Shown here one piece after another: positions 1 to 10,623 of a stretch of 64,000 nt of DNA. A model generated the notes under the pieces. It ran no database searches and had not been told where the DNA came from. It saw only the letters and a list, made by a program, of their open reading frames with translations. Position numbers and translations under genes: made by a program. This DNA is from Dichomitus squalens LYAD-421 SS1. Its lineage: Eukaryota; Basidiomycota; Agaricomycetes; Polyporales; Polyporaceae. Within the stretch, counting starts at the first letter, position 1. The number at the start of each line of letters is the position of its first letter. The stretch lies in assembly GCF_000275845.1 (NCBI RefSeq), contig NW_006766915.1:96188-160187 (forward strand), in the 5' to 3' direction.

Positions 1-1424
1 CCCCAATCAACTGTTGTCATCCATATATTTATATTCGAAGAAAGGATATACACAAATGGTCACGTTTCATCACTATCCGTGCTTCCATCCTGGGTCGACC
101 AGCTCCGAGTAAAGCTGTATGGAGCGAGCACCTTCAACAGAGGTACGCTAATGCGTTAAACCTTAAGTCCGCGCATCTGGTAGCCAAAACTCTCTTAACG
201 TGAGACTGCGGATGTGTAAGACTCATATATGCACACACCTATAGATAGCAATACTGAGATAGGACTCTACGACTCTCGCGTGAACTGGACATATTCATCG
301 TCAACCAAGCGAACTGTTACACCATGAATTGGGATCTACAAGGTGCAAAGTGTTCGTGCTGGCAGTAGAACTGAGAGGTACGTGTACTAAGCAATACACT
401 AACAGGGACCTGAATGATGCCTTCGGTTGTCGTCTTGTCTCAAGAATCCTTTGGCAGCAAGCTGATCGAGGACCACAGCGCTGCCTTTGAAAGTACATGG
501 TGATCCAGATCCTCTGTATTCGCCGCGAGGCTCTCCTCTGAGAATTACCTCGACTTTCAGCATCCATTCGGGTGCGCATATATTCTGACTCTCGGACAGA
601 AGGGTAGATCTGCGAGAATATAGGAGCCTCCACAGCTGATACCGTCTATCTCAAGCCACGATCATGCGAAGCTGGGGCACGCTCAATATCCACTTTGTGA
701 AGTGATTGGTGACATCGCTAAGAACCGGCCATGCAGAAGATATCAAGATGCGATCAAAGACTATGTCGCGCTTTGACAGGCGTGGATGATGTCGCGCTTT
801 GACAGGCGTGGATGATTATGGTTGATCGTGTTGTGCATCTTTCATCCAGTACGGTACCGCAGACCTTCATCATCTTCATGTTGCCTTGGTACCCTTGGTA
901 TACAGAACCGTGCTACCAGTATAGGATGACAGAGTCCCTCCGTGACAATGATATTACTCAATCTGGTGACACTCGGAATCTCTTTCTGGTGTTGGAATGT
1001 CAGGAACGTGGAGCCGCAATTTGTTCGACTTGTTCAACAGTCTAAGAGGTAGGTATATTCCTATTCCAACTCCTAGGATCCTTGCACTCATCAAGTTCTT
1101 GGTGATAATCATGACACTGCTTCTGTTGCTCTCAGTATAAGTACTATAGCATCCGCCCATCCAGGAGCCGTACGAGCCGCCCTGGTTTCCGCCCCTCCAA
1201 ACTCTCATTACTGCTCATTATGTCGCTTTCCAATGCTCCGAGGATAATCTCCATAAGGCACTCTAGGTTGGTCGGCCACAGTACTCTCCGCATGGATCAG
1301 CTCCTAGGACTTATATTCATTTGATTGACTATTCAGTTACATTGAAAATCTCATGGTCATCGGCATTGGAAGTTTGTCAAATTCTCATGAAGAGCTGATG
1401 TAGCGAAAAACTTGACGTTCAATA
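1..1424. other. gene-poor left edge
   Basis: I see no convincing gene here. Only short open frames occur, on both strands, without recognisable motifs or a consistent exon-intron pattern. It may contain the lost 5' end of the decayed membrane-protein gene that becomes readable at 1425. A two-copy 26 bp tandem repeat lies inside it. Confidence 0.4.
764..815 (+). repeat. two-copy 26 bp tandem repeat
   Basis: A 26 bp unit beginning tgtcgcgctttgac is present twice in direct succession (764-789 and 790-815) with no mismatch. No function is evident. It looks like a simple local duplication. Confidence 0.9.
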
Positions 1425-2851
1425 GCTTGGATCGCTTACGACTACATTTTCACTGTCCAGTGAGAGTACATCTTGTTCTGGAGACGCAGAGTGAATCCTG
1501 CTTCAGCACTGTTCTTCACAAATCGCTATCTTGCGTTGGTGTAGTACGCCGGCCTCGCGTACTATCGATGCTTATCTCTACCTTACCTAGTGAGTCCATA
1601 GTTTTCAGTTGACCACACCCCTACTAGAGCTCTTTGGCAGGAGTGAGTTCAGGAGAGCCGAGAGAACGACTATGACGTTAATGTGGAGCTAGCTACCAGG
1701 CGCAATACTATGTCGACATAGGGCTCAGATACTTCGAGTATCTCCCTTGGGCAGTTTCTCCCTTCTCTTCAACATAGTATCAGAGTGCCATAGCTGACTA
1801 CTATCTAACAAGAGTAGTGTTTTTGGCTTTGCGTGTGTATGCACTAAGCCACCAGAGCTGGTTTCTGAGTGGTGTTGTTTTCTTATGGTCTGTTCTGGCA
1901 TCCCCCCTGAATTATTATGTGAGTAATCCTGCCCCTCTTCAGCATTTCATAGGTTGAAAGGCGTCAGGAGGACTTCCATCACGCTTCCTTTACTGCTGAT
2001 TCGGCATCTGGGTGCTTGTCTACAACGACGAACCTACACTGCTCAGCAATGTGTGAGTGGTCATGTCGCTGCCGTGAGCTATGAAGCTAACCAGAAGCCC
2101 AGCGGTCAGTACCCAGATTTCGTGAAGAGATTCTGTACATTAAATTGACTCCGAACCTAGGCAACATTGTCATCCGAGGAAGTTAGGTTATTGCCGACGC
2201 AATAGTCATCGGGGTCACATGGAAGGCAACCCGTCACGTGTTTTGTGAGAGATCCATGTCTTTTCTGACCAAAGTTATGTTCACAAACGGCGAGTGTTCT
2301 ATTCTAGCATCATGCACTGAGATTATGACCGATGGCACACGTGCAGGCACCATATACTTCTTGTAAGCCAATTGTGATCCAACCGAGCACTCGCACTACT
2401 AATCGCCAGCAGTGTCCTACTCGTACTCAACGTCCTACACATCACATTCAGTTTCCTCCGGTATGTGGTGGCTCACGATTTCATCACGCTTCCATCGGAT
2501 ACTGACCCATCGAACAAGACTTCCCCTATACACACTCCTTTGACAGAGACGTCATACGTGACTAAGTTCGCCGAGCCGTAGAGTATCTTATTGTCACCCG
2601 ATTTTGGTCTAGCACTGATTTAGTTCAAATCGTACCGCAGCATCACAGCAATATTGATTTCCCGCTTTATGCTCGACCTGCACGAAACCTATCGAGCGAT
2701 GGCACATCAAGAGAATTATTCCTCGATTCAGGCCATGGGGTCTTTAAGTTCAGCATTCTTTGAACCCGAAGCTGAGGAAGACTCCCTTGTGGAGGTGGAA
2801 TGGTCGACCAGCCCCTACATTGAGGAAGATGCCGACTCTGATGTGGTTTAG
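1425..2851 (+). pseudogene. decayed DUF6533-type seven-helix membrane protein gene
   Basis: Several blocks match the layout of the large Agaricomycete family of integral membrane proteins with a DUF6533 N-terminal region. From 1425 the frame reads an AWIAYDYIF helix start, then FWRRRVNPASALFFTNRYL, the usual start of the next helix. From 1817 another block reads VFLALRVYALSHQSW, the family's R-V-Y-A-L motif. Around 2340-2460 a helix reads GTIYF then LLVLNVLHITF across a likely short intron (GT near 2370, CAG near 2405). A final exon near 2640-2851 holds SRFMLDLHE and an acidic tail, as in family C-termini. The first block has in-frame TGA (1461-1463) and TAG (1542-1544) where homologues have sense codons, so I call it a pseudogene. 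Undetected introns around these stops are the alternative. Substrate and role of the family are unknown. Confidence 0.55.
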
Positions 2852-3949
2852 CTTATCACTGAAAGGAGTGACGGTGAACTTCGGACTTGACTCAAAGCAT
2901 AGCCGGCGTCTCTTTCACTAGTGTATTAATCTCGCCCATGTGTGGATATGTGGATATGTGGCTGTCACATACGACTGTGAGATATTCGCAATGCATATGA
3001 TAGTGCGCAAAAGGACGGGTTCCCATCTAACGATTGTCGCAAACACTACATGAGGCGATATGGATCGAAAGGACACTGACGTACCCCTTCCAGGCCATCC
3101 TGAGATGACCCGTGCTGCGCTTGTAGCAAGCGGTGGGACCTGGGGTTGCTCTGCGGAAGTCATTTCGTGAACACCCAAGCGAAGTTACACATTGCGAGGA
3201 AATTCGCCGAGCGGCGAGGCTATCCGCGAAGCGCAGATCTTCGTGGGGAAGTCCCATGTGGCGTCTAAGTAAGTGGCAAAGGTGGCTTGCAAAGGTCCGA
3301 GATTCTATTTGTCCGCGCCGCAGCCGATATGTGGACTCGAGATATGAGTTCTGGTCGTTCGCAAGATTGACGCCTAGCGCTTAGTCCGTGAATCGTCTCC
3401 TGGGAGATTCTGATAGGTCATAAGCATGCTCCGTATAGGGTGGCAGGGAGAACCCTACTTGACATATTCACGCCGCTTAGCGACTGTGTGCCCATGAACT
3501 GCATGTGAATCCCGCTCAATCGGTTTGGTCCGCCACGAGGATATAGCGCTCGTAAGACAAAACAAGGAACTCTCGCGAATGCTGTTTCTTCGTGCTGCGC
3601 ATCGCGCATCGGGGGCTATCTTTTTGTGGCCATTGGATCAATATACTCGCCGTCATGCGTAAAGGGAGACTATACAAGATATCGTTTGGGCTACCACATG
3701 CGTAGTTGACGCCCGGAGCGCAAAGGGAGGACCTTCCGTGGCGTGGGGTCAAAGCATAGGCTCGGTCAAAGCGTGAGCCACAAAGCTTCGACGGCCGATC
3801 GCATCAACGGCGTTCCTCTACAAAGCGCTGTTGCGCCGAAAGGTATTTGAGCGAGTGCCTGCATGAACGAGAGAGCAACATACCTCAACTCCTCCTTCAA
3901 CCCTTCCGTCCAGCAGAGCAAGCCTCCTTTTCCAACCCTTGCACAAGCA
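2852..3949. other. intergenic, 5' region of the next gene
   Basis: No gene is supported. The last part, from about 3850, is pyrimidine-rich and probably belongs to the promoter and 5' leader of the gene starting at 4006. Confidence 0.4.
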
Positions 3950-4003
3950 GTAAGTGGTCTTAATCAGACGAGCGAAAGCACAAATTTGACGACAGTTAAC
4001 TAG
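3950..4003 (+). other. probable 5' UTR intron
   Basis: A 54 nt segment begins GTAAGT and ends TTAACTAG two bases before the ATG at 4006. It carries a branch-point-like TTAAC near its 3' end. This places a leader intron directly upstream of the start codon, common in basidiomycete genes, and supports the chosen start. Confidence 0.6.
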
Positions 4004-4005
4004 AA

Positions 4006-5010
4006 ATGCGAACCAGAGCGTCGACAGCGAACGAAAACCACCACCAGCAGGTCGCCGGCCGCACCGCCGGTCTCACCACCCTCTCAAGGCAGGATGTAGA
4101 GGATGACCTATCCTCCATCGATGGCTCCGCTCTCACCGACGACGACGGTGACACTGTGATGGGCGACGATGAAAGTATGATGGGCGACGACGACGAGCGT
4201 CCGCAGACACCACCCCGCTTTGGCTCCTACGACCCCGGCTCGGTCCTCCTGACCCCCAACAAGAACAAGCCGCGCGGTCAGAGCCACGCGCAGCCCGCGG
4301 ATGACGGACTTCGCCACTCCAACCACGGCACTCGCAACATCAACGACCGCGTTGCCTTCCTGCGCGACCCCTCGCTCGCAGTCATCTCCCAGCCAGCGGC
4401 GCCGAATGGCGAGGGCGAGGAGAGACCAGCGACCGACCGCAAGCACAACAAGAACAAGCGACTGGTCTTCAAGGAAGAGCCTTCTGTGCACCTCATTCCC
4501 GCCCGTTCCTCCAGCGACGAGAACAGTGAGCCCGGGCCGTCGGAACCACAGGCCGGGCCATCCACTTCCGACGGCTCTCGCGCCTCCCAGGAGGATGGCG
4601 GCGGATTCACATCGGAGTGGAACGGTTCTGTGCGCTGGTACCACGACGATCACGGAACCTTCGTACGCGACGGCTCGCTCCCTCCAGAGTACTACTCTCA
4701 CTGGGGGTTCCCGAGGGAGTTGCAGCCTCCGCGCGCCGACTCCTTGCAGCGCCCGCCCGAGCGGTCGCCTCCGCCGCGCCTCCAGAGGACGGACACCGAA
4801 CTAGTCATCGACGAACCTCAGCCGTCGCGCCAGGCCCAGCGCGCGCAACCGGCGCGTCGTGCACCCGGAGCGCAGCCGATCGCCCGAGAGCAGTCGATCA
4901 TCCTAGAGCGGGCTCCCACTTCTCGCAAGAAGCAGAAGGATGCGCAACAGCTGCCTACCCCGAGGCGGAGTGAGAGGATCAGGATCCGCATGCTCACAGC
5001 ACGCCAGTAA
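4006..5010 (+). CDS. disordered hypothetical protein
   Basis: I do not recognise this 334-residue single-exon gene. The protein is rich in Ser, Pro, Asp, Arg and Gln and looks intrinsically disordered. It has an acidic stretch near residues 30-65 (DDDGDTVMGDDE), a basic KHNKNKR patch near residue 148, and a strongly basic C-terminus with a PTPRRSERIRIR segment. No enzyme domain or membrane segment is visible. The acidic and basic blocks suggest a nuclear or chromatin-associated protein, which is inference only. Codon use is strongly GC-rich at third positions, unlike the flanking sequence, and a leader intron ends just before the ATG. Both support a real gene. PEX13 follows on the same strand about 540 bp downstream as a separate unit. 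Confidence 0.65.
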   Translation: MRTRASTANENHHQQVAGRTAGLTTLSRQDVEDDLSSIDGSALTDDDGDTVMGDDESMMGDDDERPQTPPRFGSYDPGSVLLTPNKNKPRGQSHAQPADDGLRHSNHGTRNINDRVAFLRDPSLAVISQPAAPNGEGEERPATDRKHNKNKRLVFKEEPSVHLIPARSSSDENSEPGPSEPQAGPSTSDGSRASQEDGGGFTSEWNGSVRWYHDDHGTFVRDGSLPPEYYSHWGFPRELQPPRADSLQRPPERSPPPRLQRTDTELVIDEPQPSRQAQRAQPARRAPGAQPIAREQSIILERAPTSRKKQKDAQQLPTPRRSERIRIRMLTARQ

Positions 5011-5546
5011 GAAGGTAGAAGGGACACGTTTGAGCTCCGTGATTTAGTGTATTCGAGGTCTAATCAGCGTCCGAGTCTGTTGTTGTATCATCACCACCAC
5101 CCAGTATGCCCCATGTATGTATGACTCACATGTGTATATGCCTGTTCTTCACCTCAATTTATATGACCTTATATTCTCCGACCTAACAAAACGCGCGCCG
5201 TACAGTTGACCCCGAGACGCAGGCGTGGATAGCATTGAGATGATACCAAATATGCGGCCAACTTAGCCTTCTACACCTGTGGATGGCGATGCGAGTAGCA
5301 CCATGTCCGATGAGACTCACATGGGTTGCAGCGCAGAAACTCGTTGTTGAGCGTAGCCGGTGTCAGCTCAGATCAGGAATGGTTTTGCAGACGACGAGTC
5401 CGTCCTCGACATCGTCGTGGTGCGGCTGTAGGGCGCCCGGCGTGGCACCGAATGGCGCGCTCGGCAAAGGCCGACGGAGCCGGAGACCGAGCATTGCCGT
5501 TGCTCGCGATTCTTGTCGTCCTCCACATCGTTGACCACTGTCCTCC
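5011..5546. other. intergenic between 4006 gene and PEX13
   Basis: It contains the 3' end of the upstream gene and the PEX13 promoter and leader. No TATA box or extra gene stands out. From about 5280 it is GC-rich and open in several frames, but none has a usable start with conserved content. Confidence 0.4.
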
Positions 5547-6779
5547 ATGCCCTCACCACCAAAGCCTTGGGAGAGGGGCGGCGCCGCGGTGACGGCCGCC
5601 CCCGCCACGACTACAGCAACGCCTGCGGCGACAACGGCTGCGCCAGGAGCGACCACAGCGCCCTCTACCTCCGCACCCCCCTCGGTCCCCACACGACCCG
5701 CCGCATTCTCCACAGGAACCTCACCCGCGCTGCCGACCACGAATCCCGCTTTGGCCAGCTCCTTCTCATCACCTTACTCGTCTGTCTCTCCTTACCGCTA
5801 CGGCTCCACACTTGGTTCGCCATATGGCATGAATAGCATGTATGGCGGCATGGGATACGGAGGCTACGGTGGTTACGGCGGTGGCTATGGCGGCGGCTAC
5901 GGCATGAACAGCATGTACGGAGGCATGCCAGGGATGTACAGCGGGATGCCAGGCCCAGGAGGTCCCTTCGACCCCAACAACCCCTCTCTCTCCCAATCAC
6001 TCGAATCTACCACCCAGCATACCTTCGCACTCCTGCACTCCATCGTTCAGACGTTCACTGGCGTCGCGCAGATGCTCGAAAGCACGTTCATGGCCACCCA
6101 TTCTTCTTTCTTTGCCATGGTCGGCGTCGTCGAGCAGTTCGGCCAGCTCCGCAACGCCCTGGGCAGTGTCCTCGGTCTCTTCGGGCTCGTACGATGGATG
6201 CGCGAACTGCTCACCGGGCGGTCATCCCCGCAGGGTGCGATGCGCGGCGAGTTCCGCGACTTCATCAACGGGCGGCCCGTACAAGGCCCGCAACCACAGG
6301 CCCCGAAGGCGAGCAAGAAGCCCCTCATCATCTTCCTGCTCGCGATATTCGGCGTGCCGTATGCGATGCACAAGCTCATCAAGATCCTGACGGAGCGGCA
6401 GCAGGCGCAGATGGCGGCGGGACAGATTCAAGGACCCCTGCCTCCCTTGGACCCGTCGCAGCTCACGTTCGCGAGGGCGCTCTATCCGTTTGAGGCAAGC
6501 TCGCAGGCGGAGCTGTCGCTGAAGGAGAACGAGATCGTCGCGATTATGGGAAAGCTTGACCCTGCCACTGGTGCGGAGGTAGATCCCAGGATCGAGGTGC
6601 GTAGCTGTCTCTCGTCTGTCTCTGGAGCACCGCTGATCCTGGCGATACAGGTTGAGGGAAGTGAGTGGTGGAAGGGCAGGACAAGAGATGGGAGGGAAGG
6701 CTGGTTCCCGAAGAAATGGGTACAGGTGCTCGAGAGGAGGAAACCGATCGAAAACGGGGAGTCGAAGAAGGTTGAGTGA
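5547..6779 (+). CDS. PEX13: peroxin-13, peroxisomal docking factor
   Basis: PEX13 is a peroxisomal membrane protein of the docking complex (with Pex14 and Pex17) that receives cargo receptors Pex5 and Pex7. The start MPSPPKPWE is the conserved Pex13 N-terminus. An Ala/Thr/Pro-rich stretch follows, then a Tyr/Gly-rich segment (residues 90-135). The Pex13 central domain follows, with a hydrophobic segment SKKPLIIFLLAIFGVPYAMH near residue 255. The C-terminus is an SH3 domain with ALYPFEA and WWKGRT motifs. Exons are 5547-6596 and 6651-6779, giving 392 residues. The 54 nt intron (GTGCGT to ACAG) is phase 0 and has no stop, so unspliced RNA would add 18 residues inside the SH3 domain just before the paired Trp. 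Splicing restores the family spacing. Confidence 0.93.
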   Translation: MPSPPKPWERGGAAVTAAPATTTATPAATTAAPGATTAPSTSAPPSVPTRPAAFSTGTSPALPTTNPALASSFSSPYSSVSPYRYGSTLGSPYGMNSMYGGMGYGGYGGYGGGYGGGYGMNSMYGGMPGMYSGMPGPGGPFDPNNPSLSQSLESTTQHTFALLHSIVQTFTGVAQMLESTFMATHSSFFAMVGVVEQFGQLRNALGSVLGLFGLVRWMRELLTGRSSPQGAMRGEFRDFINGRPVQGPQPQAPKASKKPLIIFLLAIFGVPYAMHKLIKILTERQQAQMAAGQIQGPLPPLDPSQLTFARALYPFEASSQAELSLKENEIVAIMGKLDPATGAEVDPRIEVRSCLSSVSGAPLILAIQVEGSEWWKGRTRDGREGWFPKKWVQVLERRKPIENGESKKVE

Positions 6780-7643
6780 GCGAGTTCTCTTGACCTCTTT
6801 CCCACTTCTTGCAGTACGTTGTGTTGTTCGCGATATCTGTCCTCCTTCCTGCTCAGCGTTAGATTCGCACCCCCGTTCCTTTGACCTTCCCCGTTTAGTG
6901 CAGTCGCTTATTTTGTTTCTCCGTACGCTACATAATTCAGGGGACGGACAGCCAGTCTATCACGGTGTACGATGTAGTTTACTCCAGGATGAATATCTGA
7001 TTTCGACGGAATTGGATATTTTATGTCGTATACGCATTGGTCGACGGCAATTTCTCTGCATTTCAGACCTCGGGTAGGCGATCAGAACGATCCTTGCCGA
7101 GCCCGAGTTGACCCAGGCTCCCTGATTGTCGTTCGTGATCGTCCAGTAATGCAACCCGCTTGGCGGTGATGATCTTGAAGCTCAACCAGCTACATGTACA
7201 TAGATAGAGACCTATTGCGAACCCGTCTTCGTTACATACATGACTAACTATCCAAGCGGAGAAAGCGAGCAGTGGGTATGGTGGTTACAAACTTCGTGGA
7301 GAGTCACGTGGCGCAGGGAAACGGAGAGACACAGTTCGCCCTGAGCAAAATTCGCCACTTGTAGGCTCTTGTAACCCACCTTGCTTGCAATTGATGACCC
7401 TATGGGCACCAGGGACGTGGTCTTGTGCCCCCAGACATGGAAAAACAGTCTTCCAGGCCCGCCTAAGTCCGCGCAGAGACCTGCAGGTCGGTAGCGATGG
7501 AGTAGGCAGGACCCGCAGTGACACGTGTCCCTCAAGCGAGACAAAAGCTGCAAACAACAAGGGCGACTCGGATTCGGAGACAAGTAGGATATTAAGCCCT
7601 GCGGGCCGTGATGGAAATACTAGGCGGTAACTTTAAGCAGGGG
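6780..7643. other. PEX13 3' region and intergenic
   Basis: It contains the PEX13 3' UTR and no supported gene. Confidence 0.4.
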
Positions 7644-7650
7644 TATATAA
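7644..7650 (+). promoter_or_regulatory. TATA-box-like element
   Basis: A strong TATATAA in a GC-rich setting is followed about 35-80 bp on by a pyrimidine-rich leader. It points at the doubtful coding region that ends at 8236. The first ATG (7693) opens only eight codons, so the downstream start is unclear. Confidence 0.4.
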
Positions 7651-7821
7651 GGCCACCTTGACGCCGGCCTGTTAACGCTTCATCGAAGACGGCCATGAAT
7701 TCTTCCAACCACTACGCCTGAGCATCCTACCTGCTTTCCCTCCCTTTCCTGCCATCGTCTCCATCGACCCCCTAACCAGCGGTCAAACCCGTCTCTGGGC
7801 CTCCTCGTGGAATCGCTCTGA

Positions 7822-8236
7822 ATTGGGACTGGGGCAACACAACGTGATGATACGCAGATTTCCACGTTGAGAGTCGAACGATCAAGGTGTACTCACAAGG
7901 TCTCCCTCTACGTCTCGGAAAACTATGCACCTTCTGCACACACATGGGTTCCGTTGCGCCACTGCTATGATATCTTCACAATGCCAGAAGCCCTTAACAA
8001 CGTTGACTGGAGTTGGTTGGTCCCGAGCGGAGGGGAACTGAAGGCCTTGTCCGGTAAGTCCATCGGGTTTCACAAGTCACTGAGCTTCATTATCAGATAC
8101 CTCCAAGCTCGGAGATATGGAATGCGTACCGCTTGCAGGTAGGGCCACCGTCGGTGTGCTACTGGAATACCGTCGTAAGCGACGCTTCGGGATAAACGCC
8201 CAGGACAATAAACCTGTGGCCGCCCGGGGTCGCTGA
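7822..8236 (+). CDS. possible small gene or gene remnant
   Basis: I do not recognise the product. One frame stays open from 7822 and reads through NVDWSWLVPSGGELKALS. A GTAAGT donor at 8054 and a CAG ending at 8096 would remove a short 43 nt intron. The frame then continues as LGDMECVPLAGRATVGVLLE to a TGA at 8234-8236. The first ATG in this frame that fits is 7981, giving 70 residues (7981-8053 and 8097-8236). The intron is shorter than usual for this window and no domain is visible. It could equally be the surviving end of a larger decayed gene. The TATA element at 7644 is the only promoter hint. Confidence 0.28.
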
Positions 8237-8907
8237 CTATGGTGCGTACCTTATTAGATGCTACTATACGTTATCCACAGGAAGTCTAAGACAAGCCGAT
8301 AGCCGGACCCAAGTGAACATGTTGATGGGTGACATTACTCCTGTTATGCACGCGTCCATGTGAAATTGGCTGCATACTCTGATTTCGTGATTAGAGCAGA
8401 CGGCCTCTGGAGTGCATGTTGACTTCTGGGAGATGCGTGTACCGATGCATACTTGCGAAGCGGTTTGCCTGTGTTCAACGAGATCAGCCCCAAACATGTC
8501 GTGGTTAGACGTGCCGTATCGGAACACACTTACATATTCAAGGGCACCACCTGCCTGCACGAGTCTAGAGGATGTCAGGGACAGGCGTGGGCAAGTCTAC
8601 AAAGGTTTGTGCCAGTAAGCAGGTAGGCTAATTGAGCATCAGGCAATCTTGGCTCACCTTTTGCGTGTAGACGTGGAACCGGCCTCCATTTCGCATGGAC
8701 TGGGAAATCTGGCTTTTGACAGAGCGTAGACGTTCTAGAGGTATCGTGCGCTCTGAAGGGCATTCCTCGTGCATACGAATGGCGATGTTCGGCGGGTGGA
8801 TGGAACCCATCAATCGCGTCTTCCACACAGTCTCCTTTCAACGGGGAGCTCAATGCTTGCACCACACGCGAATATGAAGTACTGACCGGTCCGCGCACTG
8901 ATCCGTC
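8237..8907. other. intergenic
   Basis: No feature is supported. Only short, motif-free open frames are present. Confidence 0.4.
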
Positions 8908-9472
8908 ATGGATGAGAGGTTCACGGCAGAGCCAGCCGCTCATGGCGCGCCGCCTTCTGAGGCCAGCTGCATCGCAATGTCGTAACTGCTAGGTGCGTCA
9001 AATGTGAGTTACGACCACTATGCTCACATATCCTCGTCGAGCACGCCGCTGCCCATTGCACCCAGTGAGCGGTTGGTCCGTCCCCCTGCGGTACGTCCCC
9101 TGTCTCCTTCAGTTCGGGTCCCACATCGTCTTCTGTTTGGTCTTTTGGAATGGCAGCATGCACTCACCTGCATCCCAAGCAGTCCTTGAGAAGCTAACAT
9201 CGTCCACTTTCTGCTGCAGCGTGTGTCAAGCGTCTTCTATAATTCCAACTTCATCAGTGTGGAGCGTGTCAGAAACACAATTGCGTGCAGACCTCCTATA
9301 CCGGTACTTGGTATTGTGGCGTAAGAATGGACATGTTGCGATCCTATATAGGCCGAACACATACCGTTGCATTCTTCGCGTCTTCGTCTTGGCTCTCTGT
9401 GTTATGCTGGCCTATACTCTCTCGGTGCTGTGGCTCGTTAGTTCTATGCATGAACTCCAATCTGGCTGTTAG
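8908..9472 (+). pseudogene. probable remnant of a fungal multi-helix membrane protein gene
   Basis: Two blocks resemble a common Agaricomycete integral membrane protein family. A helix reading FGSHIVFCLVFWNG (about 9114-9155) follows a plausible 3' splice site (TTCAG). A later block LLYRYLVLWRKNGHVAILY (about 9295-9350) fits that family's Y-R-x-x-[IVL]-x-W motif and leads into a long hydrophobic run. An ATG at 8908 opens a 25-codon stretch that could be the first exon. I could not build an uninterrupted model: some junctions lack splice consensus and two blocks need frame changes. Decay is more likely than an intact multi-exon gene, but the latter is not excluded. The family's function is not established. 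Confidence 0.33.
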
Positions 9473-9475
9473 CTA

Positions 9476-10623
9476 GTGGGGAAACACAGACGATAGATAT
9501 TCATCCAATGTCAGTGCCTGTCATGGAGTTCTTGCTAGTCTTGGGGGTGCAGCTGCCGAAGGGCGTAGAATGGTTCTCAAGGTGAGTGATATGTCGGTAA
9601 GCTGACAATCAATCGAGTGAAAATGAGTGGCTTACGCGTCATGAACTGAGGCCGTAGGAGGCGAAAGACTCAGTGGCATCTTGCTTGTGTAGGTGAGCGA
9701 GGGTACTGATGTGTTCGACCGACAGGTTATGAGCGCGTGGGCGCCCTCACTGTTGAAGGGCAACGGACACATGTCCCACAAGACGGCCGCAACCACGGAT
9801 ACCTGGTCGCAGGTGAGTCTTGACGTTGAGGTTGAACAGGAGCGCTTCGTGTCGAGCCGTTGATCCGGAGCAAGGTGTGGTTGGGCGGCTGTGGCTAAGA
9901 CTTGTCCTGGTCGATCCTCTGGGTCTTCGGTAGGTCTACGTCGCGATTGACTGAATGCAGGGGAACGAGTGATGCAAGGCGACGGGCGTCGGACGCGTCT
10001 TGGTCGACACACGTTTGTTGAGAAGGACGCGTCCGGTGCGTGACCGTGGAGGGCCGGACGGATCACCCGTCGGCAAGGTCTAGTCTCCAGTCATAGTCAC
10101 AGGCATGTCTACGGCTGGAGATGAGACAAAGGATGAAAGGGAAACCTATTGTGCACGCGCTTGGGCAAATAACTTGGATAAACGGTGCAAAGCGGACTCC
10201 GCGGATGACTGAGGGCGCTTACCTATGCAGGCCAAAGCGTGCCGGCGAGCGCCGCACAATATGACGATGACGGCTTCGCACTGCGTCGCGCACCAAAATA
10301 AATCTGACAGTGGACGCAGGAACTCATGAGCTCATCGGCGACGTTGAACAGATGCCGAGCACGAGCGTGCAGAGAAGTATATTTCGTTTTCAACGGGAGA
10401 GGTTGGGGGCGACATCGCCTCGAAATCTGGGGGGAATCCCTGGCGATTGTATCGCTTCCTGGCGCCTCGTGCTGCTCGCCCATTATGAACATAACATAAT
10501 CAACTACGGTCTCCGCTATCTCAACATATAAATTCCATCTCCTAGCCACGACTAGACTCTTCCTCTAACTCCCATATCCCCTTTTCCCTGCGGTTCCATC
10601 CACTCTCGTCTACCGGCCGCAAG
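9476..10623. other. intergenic and zinc-finger gene promoter
   Basis: No gene is supported. The last ~100 bp are pyrimidine-rich and form the likely leader of the gene at 10624. Confidence 0.4.

Noticed and set aside
4108..4701. 197-codon minus-strand open frame and others opposite 4006-5010
   Set aside because: Antisense shadow of the GC-rich coding gene; residue make-up mirrors the sense codons and shows no motif.
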